DNA from: Pyropia yezoensis
Lineage: Eukaryota; Rhodophyta; Bangiophyceae; Bangiales; Bangiaceae
Direction of reading: 5' to 3'
Length of the DNA stretch: 64,000 nucleotides
Assembly: GCA_009829735.1 (NCBI GenBank)
Contig: CM020620.1
Location: forward strand, 6,156,593-6,220,592
Positions 31,753 to 41,770 of this stretch are shown here, in pieces. Made by a program: the position numbers and the translations under genes. Numbering within the stretch: position 1 is the first letter of the stretch; each line of letters opens with the position of its first letter. Under the pieces are notes generated by a model. That model was not told the origin of the DNA. It searched no databases and saw only the letters and a program-made list of their open reading frames with translations.

Positions 31753-32178
31753 GACGACAGGGGGGGTGAGGTGGGCACAAGGAACGGAAAAAAGGGGAAG
31801 AAATATGTTCCCTGTACAGCGACGCGGTGGGGGCAACGCCGCCGATCCACGCCACCGCGCACCAGGCGCGGCGAGCGGGACGCACGTCGGTGGGGTACGC
31901 TACCGATGTGGCTGGTAATACTGACTTGGTGCCGACACCGGGAGTCGGCGGGTCAAGAGCGCAGCCAACAACAGGCTTTCCGACGTTCCGAGAGCTTAAT
32001 TAGGATATCAACGTGGCGAACTTCTATTGGCGGGTTGAGATTTCCAAACTGGCTTTCGGATCTTCTTCGTTCAGACCGACTGGACTTCGTGAGAGCATTC
32101 CCAGCGGTGGCGCCCTATCCCTTACTTTTACCGCCGGTCGCAAAACACGTGGTGGATGCTGAGTGGATCAACACCAAT
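31753..32178. other. Apyrase upstream region, no gene seen
   Basis: This should hold the apyrase promoter. A TTCCCAGCGGTG motif at about 32097-32110 recurs inverted at about 32822-32834 and 32762-32773. No ORF of note. Confidence 0.35.
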
Positions 32179-32400
32179 TTATAGAGCGATGCCAGAAGGG
32201 ACCCTCCCAGCGGGTGGTGGCCCTATAGCATGCGGTCGCAACAAGTTGTTCTGTATTTGACCAGGTCCCACCGGGGACCAGTTCAAGTTCTTACCACCTT
32301 GGCCCTTCTTGGGTGTCGCCTCGGACACGGCCTCCGGGGCCACCGGGATGGTCTCAGCACGCAACGGTGGGGATGCATGGGGGGGAGGGGAAGAGGCCAT
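32179..32400 (-). pseudogene. Truncated N-terminal fragment of a SANT/Myb-like transposon protein
   Basis: A 73-codon frame from the ATG at 32400. Its middle, TPKKGQGGKNLNWSP, resembles the opening of the Myb/SANT-like domain in Harbinger-associated proteins (compare RSKNFTPGE in the gene at 61297). The frame is lost directly afterwards. The resemblance is short, so the assignment is tentative. Confidence 0.3.
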
Positions 32401-33464
32401 GGTGGGAACGCGGTGGGGAGGGATCACGGCCGCGGCCGGGAGGGGAGCGGGGCGGGAAAGACGGGCGCGAGGGGCTGGGGAGGACACGATGGCGCATGTG
32501 CACGCCGCCTCTTCCCGGCGGAGAGACGTGCTATCCAAAAGGACCGGCGGGAATTATCCTCCGGTGTGGACTGCATTGGATTTCGATTCGGGGCTGGCCA
32601 CTGTCTGCGAGAGACAGCTCCGGGAGGTGGTGTGGGAGGGGGTCGATGCGCCCTATAAACGCCCCGCAAAGCTCACGGATGCCCCCAATAATGGCCGATT
32701 ATAGCGCGAGGCTCTGACCTATCCCAGCTTTTAGCGTTACCGCTCACGGTAAAATAACACCGCTGGGAAGGTGCTTTTCCTAAATCTGCACTATAACTGA
32801 CGGCGCGACCTAACTACGGCACCGCTGGGAAGGCTCTGAAGCAGGCCGTGAGGTCGACCGGTCTGAGTATTGCAGTTGTGGCAGTATTGACCCCCAGGTA
32901 GGGGGGCAACACGTGCCATGCAAGGGGCGGCAGGCCACTAGCCTGATCCGTTCCTCCCCCTGCATTTGGGCCCATATTCCCTAAGTTTGGGATAGTTAGC
33001 TTAGTAGTAAATCCAACTTGGATTTGAGGGTTTTCTGCATTTATCGTCTTGAATTTTCGTGTGGCCCGGTGGGCAGGTGCTGGGGTGGGAGATTCTGAGT
33101 GGCGAGATTCTGAGTGGACCCTGGGGGGATAAGGGGAGGGACAGCGGGGCTTGGCCCTGCGTCCCCGTCCCGACCAAGAAACTGTTGGACCACACACCAT
33201 CCTCTTGTTTGTCCGTGGGGGGTTTGCCCCACAACAGGGACAGAGTGTGTGCGACTTGCACTTCTTCCGGTTCCCCCGACACGGGAGGCAGCCCTTGTAC
33301 ACCGCCCCAACTTGGGTGCCGTGTGTGCAAGTGGTTTTTGCCAAATTTGGTGGAGCAGCAGGGGGCAGAGGTAAACTTTACCTCCGGGTGCACCCGGGTG
33401 TAGGGGGCCCTCTGTCTCAGAGGAACGGTGGACTTGGACCGTGTCATACGGATCGTCAGCCAAC
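32401..33464. other. No supported gene
   Basis: A TATAAA motif occurs at 32653-32658. ACCGCTGGGAAGG is present twice (32761, 32821). At 33100-33350 both strands give Cys-rich frames (minus: GCLPCRGNRKKCKSHTLCPC), but neither starts with ATG or shows a known finger. Confidence 0.35.
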
Positions 33465-34154
33465 ATGGCTAGTTCGGACCCCCCGTCGTCCGGGGAGTAC
33501 ACGGGTGACGCACGTACTTCAGTGCCTTTGAATACTGGTGAGACACAGGTGGGTTTACCTGGGGTCGCAGAGGGACTAGAGGTCCCTCAAGCCAGCAGGA
33601 CTGGAAGTGCGGGCGGGCAACAGGCCACCCCGACTCAGTCGGGAGTTCACTCGGGTGACACTTCTGATGTGGGTGGGCCGAAGTCTGGCCACCGTGTGGT
33701 ATACTCAACGGGAACGTACTCAACGGGAACGTCCCAAGGGGTGAGGACTGTCCCCGCGGGTTCCACTCGGGTTGGAGCCAACTTTGGCTTGGAGCCGTCG
33801 CCAACTAGGCTTTCGGAGGACGGCAGACCTCCGTTGGTCGGCGATGGGCTCGCGCCCATGCCCCCGGTTGAGACCCCTGAGGAACGTGGTTACCCCTCAG
33901 GTGGACTCCCGGAGGCGGACCGAGACTCAACTGGAGTCGTCAATCCACTCCTCGCGGAAACTGTCCGTCGGGAGGCGACCAATGTGTTTGTGGCAAGACG
34001 GGACCCCCGCGGGGGACCGTACCCAAGGGGAGGAATCACGTACAGGCTCGTAACCGCAGTGCCAAGTCAAAGGCAAGTAAACGGGACAAAGAAGGATACG
34101 TGTAAACCTGCCGAGCAAGGAGATGCGAGACGAGACCGCCGGCGCGGGCCCTGA
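33465..34154 (+). CDS. Hypothetical protein, Gly/Ser/Thr-rich
   Basis: The ATG at 33465 opens 229 codons. The composition is fairly balanced and the base use is less GC-extreme than the surroundings. The protein is Gly/Ser/Thr/Pro-rich with a YSTGTYSTGT duplication (15-bp tandem repeat at about 33700-33730) and no domain. It may lie inside the left LTR or leader of the adjacent retroelement. It is not confirmed as a gene. Confidence 0.3.
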   Translation: MASSDPPSSGEYTGDARTSVPLNTGETQVGLPGVAEGLEVPQASRTGSAGGQQATPTQSGVHSGDTSDVGGPKSGHRVVYSTGTYSTGTSQGVRTVPAGSTRVGANFGLEPSPTRLSEDGRPPLVGDGLAPMPPVETPEERGYPSGGLPEADRDSTGVVNPLLAETVRREATNVFVARRDPRGGPYPRGGITYRLVTAVPSQRQVNGTKKDTCKPAEQGDARRDRRRGP

Positions 34155-34296
34155 AGAGGGCCCCGCCGGCCGGTCGCAACCCTCGATCGGCGAGGCCGAC
34201 CCGGTTGGGCCGGCCTGTCCTGAGAAACGATAAGAAATCCCTCCAAGACGATAAGTACATGCGAAAATAGTTAAGTACCCCCCGAAAGGGCTTGCC

Positions 34297-34325
34297 ACAA
34301 CCGACGGGTAACTCCCGTCGGTTGT
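34297..34325. repeat. 12-bp perfect hairpin, possible LTR terminus
   Basis: ACAACCGACGGG and CCCGTCGGTTGT flank a 5-nt loop. Read on the minus strand the sequence begins TGTGACAACC at about 34328. That is the kind of TG start seen in Ty3/gypsy LTRs, so this may be the inner edge of the 3' LTR of the minus-strand element. No purine tract adjoins it, and the partner LTR is not in the assembly. Confidence 0.35.
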
Positions 34326-34533
34326 CACAGGGAGTACTAGATCTGGCTCCACGTGGCTGCCCTCCACGAGCCCGGGAGCTCCAATGAGTGGTGGGATCGC
34401 CCGCCGGCGCACGCCCGCCACTTGTTTGCCCAGGGGGGGTCACGCCTGGTGGCGGATCACCAGTCGCGGCCGCAGGTGCCGCCCGACGCCAGCAGGCGTC
34501 GGGGGGCAGGGTCGCCCGGGCGGCGGCGGGCGT

Positions 34534-34558
34534 GCTGCCAGCACTTGGCGCTGGCAGC
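34534..34558. repeat. 9-bp perfect hairpin
   Basis: GCTGCCAGC and GCTGGCAGC flank ACTTGGC. It lies in the leader of the ORF starting at 34741. Confidence 0.7.
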
Positions 34559-34740
34559 GTCCCGTTCCGCCCGTGGCCCGACCCCTGCACGCCCCCGTCC
34601 CCTTAGGCGGGTGCGGTGCGGGGGGGGTATTTATGCCACATACCCCCCTCCTTAGTTCGTCGTCGCCCCTCGACGACCACGGCGGGCGAGCCGGCCGAGG
34701 CGCACGTCGTCCTCTTCTTCTGCCGTACCGCGTCGTGGCC

Positions 34741-37569
34741 ATGCCGGTCCCGACGCGGTGGCACCCGGGGATGCCCGACGAGGTGGACTTCCCCCCGTTG
34801 GCGGAGTGGGCCAACCTGCCCGCTACCTCGACGGCCGTCGAGGTGAACGCGGACTTGGGGCGCGTCGCCAAGTCGCACCATACCGACTGCTTGTGGCGGG
34901 TGGGGGAGGTGCGGTGGGAGCTGCCCACCGACTTCGTGGACGTGATGGAGGCGGACCCCGTGGCCACGTACGAGGGCACGCGGTTGGCGGACATCCACGG
35001 CGTGCCGGCGGCGGGCTCGCCGGGGGTGCAGTCGGTGACGTACATGGCGTTGGTGTTCGCCAACGAGTTGTTGCGGCAGCTGTCGAGGGCGCAGGGCATC
35101 CAGCCGTGGGTGCGGCGCCTCTACGTCGTGGCGGTCAGGCACCACGACGGTCGTCACTCTTCCCCGGTGCACTCGGCGGCGATGGCGTTCGACCGCCTGC
35201 GGCGGGAGTGGCCGCACGCTCGGTTCGTAGAGGGGGAGATCTACGACGGGCTGGACATCATGTACGCGCCGACGACGGCGGCGATGCCAGCGTTGTCGGC
35301 CTTGAGTGCGGCGTTGCGGCAGCACTCGTCGGCGTCGTACTCCGAGACGACGCCGGTCGACATGGATCTGTCGGTGCGCGGCGGCGGGTACTTGAAGACC
35401 CCGCCGCTGGCCGGCAGCAAGCTCAAGCGCCGTCGAGTGGCGGCGATGCTCGGCGGGTACGCCTGCCCAGTGTGGGCGGCGTGGTTGAACGTGCACGAGG
35501 CCGCGCAGGCGGCCGAGATGGTGGCGTTGCCCGACTTGTTTGTCGAGTCGGGCCTGTCGGTGCCGCCGACGATGCCGCGGTTGGCGGAGCACGTCTTCTC
35601 GTACTTGGGCGACGCCAGCCACGTCGCGTGGACGATCGTGTCCACGGAGATGGTGTTTGACTACGCGGCGACGTGGTTCCGCCTCCTGCGCGAGCAGGAG
35701 GTGTTGGTGCGGCTCAAGCGCGCGCTCTTGGAGGTGTTCGCCCGGTTGCCGGTGGGCGACTTGCAAGCTGGGTCGCCCGATGGGTACGCGTTGGCGTTCC
35801 ACAACTGCGTCGTCGGGGCGTTGGCGTTCCCATGGGCCGACGTGACGACATACGTCGAGGCAGGTGGCGTAGGCGACGCCGCACGGGAGGTAGCGGTGCG
35901 CTACCTCCCCTTGACGTCGCACGGGTTCGCCGCCTTGGAGCGGTTGCCGGGGTTCCCGATGGTGGACGAGTCCTCGGATGGCGGGCCGATGCGTCGCCAA
36001 GATGGCGACGATGGGGAGGGGCCCGCTGCCGGTGCCGCACTCCCGGTGGTGGTGCCGGGGGCGTGGGGTCGGAACTTGGGCGCGGCAGCGCCCGAGTTCC
36101 GGCCCGTCGTCCGGTCGTCTCGGTCGGCGCGGGCGGCGTCGCTACGCCGCGGCGCTAAGCGGGCCGCTGCACGGCTGGCGGCCAGCGTGGCTGCGGAGGA
36201 GGGCGAGCGGGCGGATGACCGACGGCGGGCGCGGGCGTCGCTGGAGGCTGACCAGGCGCGCGCCCGTGCGAAGCGGGCGGCGTTGGCGGGCGCTCCCAGC
36301 GGCGCCCCGGCGGGTCGGCAGGAAGCCGACCGGCTAAACGCGGGACGGTTCCAGCGTCGGTCGTCCTCGGTGCCGCTTGGCGAGCCGGTGGTGGTTGCAA
36401 TGGCCGTTGACGGGGATGTCAACGACCAGCCGGCGGGGCCAGCGGGTACCGCGGGGGCCCGCGGGGCCCAGGATGCCGCCCGTGCTAGCGCGGCGCGTGC
36501 CGGGGCCGCGGCTCGGGCAGCCGCGGTTGAAGAGGCCGAGCGCCGCGCGGCGGCCGCGGATGTGGCGGCGCGCCGTCGCGCGGCGGCCTTCGCCGAGAAG
36601 CAGTGGCGGGAGGCGGGTGAGGCTCGCCCTCGTCGGCCTGTTGGTGACGGTTGGGCGGGCGCCCCTCGGCGTGGCCGAGGTGGTCCACGTGGGAGGGGGC
36701 GTGGCCATGGTGGTCGTGGGGGTGGCCGCGGTCGTTGGCCCCCCGGGGGTTCGCAGTGGTCGTACCCCAGTGGGTACCCGTCGGGTGCTGCCGCCGGGCC
36801 CTTCCCGTTGGATGGGCAGGGCGAGCACGGCGATCGAGGTGGCTACGGCCCAGGGGCTCCGCCGCGGCCGCCCGCTGCCGGCGGACCGTCGGCCGGTGCC
36901 GACGGTCCGTCGCCGACGGCCGGCAAGCGTGGGCGCGCGGGCGTTTCTCCGGGTCGCGCGTCCGCCGATGGCGAACGCTGTCGTCCGAGGCGCCGACGCA
37001 GCCGGTCGGAGGATGCGGCTAGTGGTCGTCGATCTTCTCGTGGTCGGTCGTCGTCTCCGCGTCGACGGCGGTCGTCCCGTCGCTCTGGCCGTCGTCGCGG
37101 CCGTTCTTCTTCGGCGAGTTCTTCCTCGTCGCCTTCTCAGTCGCCGTCGGCCCGACGTGGGCCGCGCTCGGGCTCGGGTTCTCGGCGTCGGTCGCGCACC
37201 CCATCTGGGTACCGCTGCTCCCCGGGGTGGGTCCGCCTCGTCGGGTCTGACGCCGACGAGGCGGCGTTTAGGCGCATCTTCCGCGCCGAAGATGTGCGGC
37301 GACTCCGCCGGATGTACATCCCGGCGGGCCTGCACAACCGCGTGTGGTGTGAGACCACACGGGTGACGCAGCAGGCGTTGTTGGCCGAGGTGGACCGCTT
37401 CCACGGGGCGACGCATGTGGCGGCGTCGCGGGGGCTTGGCGACGCCGCTGTGACGGCAGCGTCACGCGCCACGCTGTACGACCGCTTCATGCGGGCGTTG
37501 GATGAGTTGGTGCGTGACTTGCGTGGTGAGTCGCCTGGTCGCTTCAATGCGCACGACCTGGGGCACTAG
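34741..37569 (+). CDS. 942-residue Gag-like/RS-RGG protein, convergent to gypsy pol
   Basis: The ATG at 34741 starts MPVPTRWHPGMPDEVDFPPL. Residues 1 to about 430 look globular (WRVGEVRWELPTDFVDVMEA, PWVRRLYVVAVRHHDG, HVAWTIVSTEMVFDYAATWF). About 480-640 is a charged Ala/Arg/Glu helical region. About 640-700 is RGG-rich (RRGRGGPRGRGRGHGG). 750-830 is an Arg/Ser domain. The last 110 residues are globular again (GWVRLVGSDADEAAFRRIFR ... ELVRDLRGESPGRFNAHDLG). No family is recognised. The nucleic-acid-binding style, the TTG/GTG-rich codon use shared with the neighbouring pol, and a gap of only 155 bp to the convergent pol stop suggest it belongs to the retroelement as an antisense extra ORF, as in some plant Tat-type elements. 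An independent host gene is possible. Confidence 0.6.
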   Translation: MPVPTRWHPGMPDEVDFPPLAEWANLPATSTAVEVNADLGRVAKSHHTDCLWRVGEVRWELPTDFVDVMEADPVATYEGTRLADIHGVPAAGSPGVQSVTYMALVFANELLRQLSRAQGIQPWVRRLYVVAVRHHDGRHSSPVHSAAMAFDRLRREWPHARFVEGEIYDGLDIMYAPTTAAMPALSALSAALRQHSSASYSETTPVDMDLSVRGGGYLKTPPLAGSKLKRRRVAAMLGGYACPVWAAWLNVHEAAQAAEMVALPDLFVESGLSVPPTMPRLAEHVFSYLGDASHVAWTIVSTEMVFDYAATWFRLLREQEVLVRLKRALLEVFARLPVGDLQAGSPDGYALAFHNCVVGALAFPWADVTTYVEAGGVGDAAREVAVRYLPLTSHGFAALERLPGFPMVDESSDGGPMRRQDGDDGEGPAAGAALPVVVPGAWGRNLGAAAPEFRPVVRSSRSARAASLRRGAKRAAARLAASVAAEEGERADDRRRARASLEADQARARAKRAALAGAPSGAPAGRQEADRLNAGRFQRRSSSVPLGEPVVVAMAVDGDVNDQPAGPAGTAGARGAQDAARASAARAGAAARAAAVEEAERRAAAADVAARRRAAAFAEKQWREAGEARPRRPVGDGWAGAPRRGRGGPRGRGRGHGGRGGGRGRWPPGGSQWSYPSGYPSGAAAGPFPLDGQGEHGDRGGYGPGAPPRPPAAGGPSAGADGPSPTAGKRGRAGVSPGRASADGERCRPRRRRSRSEDAASGRRSSRGRSSSPRRRRSSRRSGRRRGRSSSASSSSSPSQSPSARRGPRSGSGSRRRSRTPSGYRCSPGWVRLVGSDADEAAFRRIFRAEDVRRLRRMYIPAGLHNRVWCETTRVTQQALLAEVDRFHGATHVAASRGLGDAAVTAASRATLYDRFMRALDELVRDLRGESPGRFNAHDLGH

Positions 37570-37756
37570 ATGCCCCTGCATGATGGGGGGGAGGAGGTAG
37601 ATGGCCGTTCTCGGGGTGGTGACCAGTTGCTGTAGTCAGGGATCGTTGTTTCGAGGACAACGATGAATCCGGGTCGGGATTTCGAAAGAAATTCAATCTT
37701 TCGTTGGAAGTTCAACGGAGTCGTCTACCCATAAATGTGACTTCGCTCGAAGCGAA
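37570..37756. terminator. Hairpin cluster between convergent ORFs
   Basis: Three perfect stem-loops occur in 115 bp: 37642-37664 (ATCGTTGT/ACAACGAT), 37683-37703 (CGAAAGA/TCTTTCG) and 37742-37756 (TTCGCT/AGCGAA). They lie between the stop of the plus-strand ORF and the last codons of pol. A role in 3'-end formation for both transcripts is plausible but inferred. Confidence 0.4.
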
Positions 37757-40700
37757 AACACATCATGGTCCACACCGGTGGGTGTTCGGTGACCAGCAAG
37801 TTGGTACTTGTCGGCTTGAAGTCGGCAACTTCCATGGGCAATTCCTCGTATTCGAAGCACTGCGCCATGAAGACCCCGTACCACTCTTGCCCTTCCCACT
37901 TGGGGGCAATGACCGTAAGTGACAATGGGGGGCCACTTGACAGCCTGTCCGCTACCTTGGGCAGGAGCGACGGGGGCGGGTTGGCCCAGGCGTTCTCTTG
38001 TTCCCAAGAGTGCCGCGTCGAGTCGCACCAGACTGCGTCGGGGTCTGCCTTCGCAGACCCATAGCGACGGAACTGCTTGTTCGCCCGATTGGCGAACAAG
38101 TCGATGGTGTGCGGGCCATGGAGGCGTTCCAGCCGGTCGACGATGACGCGGGGCGTCGTCCAGTCATCGCGCTCGGGTATGTTGCGCGGGAAGTTCTTGG
38201 GGAATGTACTGCGCAAGCAGTACAGTGGGATGATCTCCCCCACGTCGCCACGCGGGTGAGTCCAGTGCAGTCGCGCTTGGACGTGTCCGTCGGCGGCTTG
38301 GTGGAACGCCACGATGGTGGGGACCCATGGCTCCTTGTCGACGACAATGTTGACGCGGGCATCGGGGTGTGGGAGGCCTTGGCTCTGTGAACGCAGAGTC
38401 ATCTTGATCGGGGCCCAGTCGTACCCGGGGACCTGCTTGTTCTGGGTCCGTAGGTACCGAAGCACGAGGTGCTTCGGTAGTTCGTCAAGCGGCTTCCAAG
38501 TGTCTACGTCACGTTGGTACCCCCACCAACGTACACGTGCTTGGTGCTCGCCATCAACGATCCGCAGCCCAACGAGTTTGTCGATGAGGTAGTCGTCGAG
38601 CACCGACGGTTGGTCGGCTAGGTTGACCTTGTCCTTGAGAAGGGCGTGTGGCGTCGAGTTGGCCTGGCCGGCCGCGTCCGGCCGCGGTGCCGGTGTTGCT
38701 TGGTCCCATGACACCCGGCTCTCCTCGTCGCCCATCTGAACGACGAAGGTCTTGTCGTCGAGGTCGACGACAAGGAACGGGCCCGTTGTCAGGCTTGACA
38801 ACTTGTGCTCCCTCTGGTTGTTCTTGAGGTAGACGTAGTCGCCGATCTTGACGTCCTTGTTCCGGATGGCAAGGTTCTTGTCGTAGTTCTTCTTGTACCG
38901 CTGCTGCGTCTTGCGCAGCGCTTCGGCGACCAACGGGATGGTCTTCCGGAGGCGGGCCATGAAGGAGCGTTTGACGGACAAGGGCGACCCGTCCTTGGTG
39001 GTGCCGTGCGCCTGGATGGCCACGCCAGGCGGCGGGCTGTGCACCGAGAGGTTGGGGATCCTCCTTGGGATGACCATCTCGAACGGGGCCACTCCGGTCG
39101 AGCGGTGCGGCTGCGTGTTGTACGCGTACGTGAGGATCGGCAATAGCTCATCCCATCGCCTCGGGTTGTCCGCGACGTAGTGCCGGATCTGCTTGATGAT
39201 GGTTCGGTTGTACCGCTCCACTTGGCCGTTCGTCTGCGGGTGGTACGGCGTCGACTCCCTCGTCTCGATGCCGAGGGAGCGGCAGACGGCAAGGAAGAAC
39301 TTCGACATGAACTGGCTTCCTTGGTCCGACAGGAGGATGTCGGGGGGGCCATAGCTTGCCACCCACACCTCGATCAAGGCCGAGGCGACGGTGACGGCCG
39401 TGATCTTCCGCAAGGCCACGCACCGGACGACCTTAGAGAAGCGGTCGGTGAAGACAAGGATGTACCTGTTGCGTGACAAGGACTTGGGCAGGGGCCCAAG
39501 GATGTCGACGTTGACCTCCGTCAACGGCTCGGTCGACGGGAAGAGCCTCATTGGCGCCGTGTGGCGCCGCAACGCCAGTCGACTCTGCGCACAAGCTGCG
39601 CACCTGGTCACCACGCCGTAGGCGTCGGTCGCCATCGATGGCCAGTAAAAGCGGCGCCGCATTGAGTAGTACATCCGGTTCGATCCCGGATGTCCCTCCG
39701 TCGTTGGGAAGTGCGCAAGGTCGAGCAGCTTGGCTCGGTGCTTGTGGGGTACGACGAGTTGATCACCGTCGACCCCTTGGCGGTACAGCGCGCCGCCCTT
39801 CATCGAGAAGTTGGGGGCCTTGTCGTCGGCCATCTTCTCGCGAATCACCTTGCACAAGGCGTCGGTTGCTTGGTCGGCCACGAGGTCGTCGAACGCAATC
39901 GGCGTAAGCCTTGTCGAGTGCGTGTACCGCCCCTTCTGCAAGCTTCTGGCCGTCTCGGCCAGACTCAAGCATGGGATCTCGTCGTCGATGTCGGAGTCGT
40001 CCAAGGCGTCCGTGCGCGTGCGCGACAGGAAGTCTGGGGCGTGATGGCTTGCCCCAGGCTTGTACTGGACGTCGAAGGTGAACTCTGCCAAGCGCAGTCG
40101 CCATCGCATCAAGCGACTGCTCGGGTCGGTGGTGTTGTAGATCCACCGCAGCGCTTGGTGGTCGGTGCGCACCGTGAAGACGTTGCCGTCAAGGAAGTGT
40201 CGGAGGTACAAGACACCCCAGACGAGGCCCAAGCACTCGCGCTCGGTCGTGCAGTAGTTCTGCTCGGCTGGCTTGAGCGTGCGGCTGTAGAAGCCGACGG
40301 GCAGCAGCTCACCGTCTTGTTGTTCCTGCAGCAAGGCGCATCCCAGTTGGTCTGCGCACGCGTCGACGTCGACTACAAAGCGACGTGTTGGATGCGGGAT
40401 GGTGAGCACGGGTGGAGACACTAGTGCCCCCTTGAGGTCCTCGAAGGACGCGCGTTGCGCGTCCGTTGGCTGCGGCAGCTCGGGGCCAACGTCGTTCTTG
40501 GTCAGCTCGGTCAAGGGGCGTGCTCTCTTGGCGAAGTCCTTGACGAAGCGCCGATAGACGTTGCAGGCCCCGAGGAAGCTCTTCATCTGTGTCTTGGTCT
40601 TGGGGAAGCTTGCCTCCCGAAGGGCGTCGGTGTTCTTGTTGTGCACCTTCAGCTGGCCGGGGCAGATGATGTGCCCGAGGTACTCGACCTCGCGCTTGAA

Positions 40701-41770
40701 GAAGGCGCACTTCTCGAGGTTGAGCGTGACGCCTGCCTTGCGCAGACGTGTCAAGACCAAGTCAAGATGGCGCACGTGGTCTTCCGCCGTCTTGGAGAAG
40801 ACGATGACGTCGTCAAGGTAGACGAGGCACATCTGCCACTTGAGGCCCGACAAGATGATGTCGAGGGCTCGTTGGAAGGTCGCGGGTGCATTCGTAAGCC
40901 CGAACGGCATGACGACCCACTCGAAGAGCCCGTCATGGCACGCGAAGGCCGTCTTCTCTTGATCCTCCTTGCGGAGGGGCACTTGCCAGTACCCCGCCGT
41001 ACAGTCGAGCGTTGAGAAGAACTGCGCCTCGCCCAAGGAGTCTAGGCAGTCGTCCATCCGAGGGATGGGGTACGTGTCCTTCTTGGTGATCGCGTTAAGG
41101 CGTCGGTAATCGACGCAGAACCTTGGCTTGCCGTTCTTCTTGGGAACGACGACGACTGGGCTCGACCAGTCGCTGCGGCTTGGTCTGATGACGTCTTGCT
41201 TCAGCATCGCGTTGACGCAGTCCGTGATGATCTCGCGCTTGCGCAAGCCGGTCCGGTACGGGGCCATGTGGATGGGTAGCGTGTTGTCTTCCGTTTCGAT
41301 ACGGTGGACGGTGGCGTGGATGGAGCCGAGCTTGCCATCCCACATGATCTTGTGTTTGTCCAGCATCTTGCGGATGCGGGCGTGCAGGTTCTTGGGTGCG
41401 TCCGTAAGATCCACGTCTTCGATCGACGGTGGGGGCTTGGCCGCCGGAGGTTGTGGTTTTTCATCGACGAGGGCGATGACGGGCCCGGAGTAGACCTCGG
41501 CGAACCCAATGACGGTGCCCTTCTTGAGATGTCGGGTCGCAGTACCGACATTGCAGAGCTTGACTTGGAAGGGCACGCCGGGTGATGAGGACGCCAGCCC
41601 ATTCGCCAAGATGATCTGGTGCCTCTGGTGCAGCCGAGAGTTGGTCTGGACGTGGACCAACCCGGGGATGTCGCAATTCGTCTGTGCGATTACCTCGCAC
41701 AGGGGTGGCAGCGTCGTCCGCTTGGCGAGACGCACCTTCCTTGTTGAAGTTGCTTGACGTCCGCGTCAAG
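37725..41770 (-). CDS. pol: Ty3/gypsy Pol: RT, RNase H, integrase, chromodomain, Dam/DIRS-like domain
   Basis: Copies the element RNA to DNA and integrates it. Numbered from the GTG-initiated frame at 41735 (1336 residues): RT about 180-360 with catalytic D244 and YLDD at 306-309. RNase H about 450-575 has D456/D458, E498 or E500, and TDHQAL with D525. The integrase zinc site is H675, H682, C712, C715. The integrase core has D744 (VNVDILG), D804 (LLSDQG) and E840 (YHPQTNGQVE), spaced as DD35E. A chromodomain at about 1046-1096 (VRWWGYQRDVDTWKPLDELP) marks a chromovirus. After it come a second barrel-like segment and, at 1197-1300, an unexpected domain with IDLFANRANK, CDSTRHSW and WANPPPSLLPKV. 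All catalytic residues are present. The frame is open from about 41770 with no ATG at its head, so expression probably needs frameshifting from the protease frame. Confidence 0.95.

Noticed and set aside
31753..31836. Upstream start for the apyrase
   Set aside because: It begins at TTG; the ATG at 31752 places a proper signal anchor at the N-terminus.
32814..33344. Cys-rich minus-strand frame as a zinc-finger gene
   Set aside because: It has no ATG, no regular finger spacing, and the opposite strand gives an equally Cys-rich frame.
39672..39692. tRNA T-arm lookalike (7-bp stem around TTCGATC)
   Set aside because: It lies inside the intact integrase zinc-finger coding sequence of pol, and no acceptor or anticodon arms are present.
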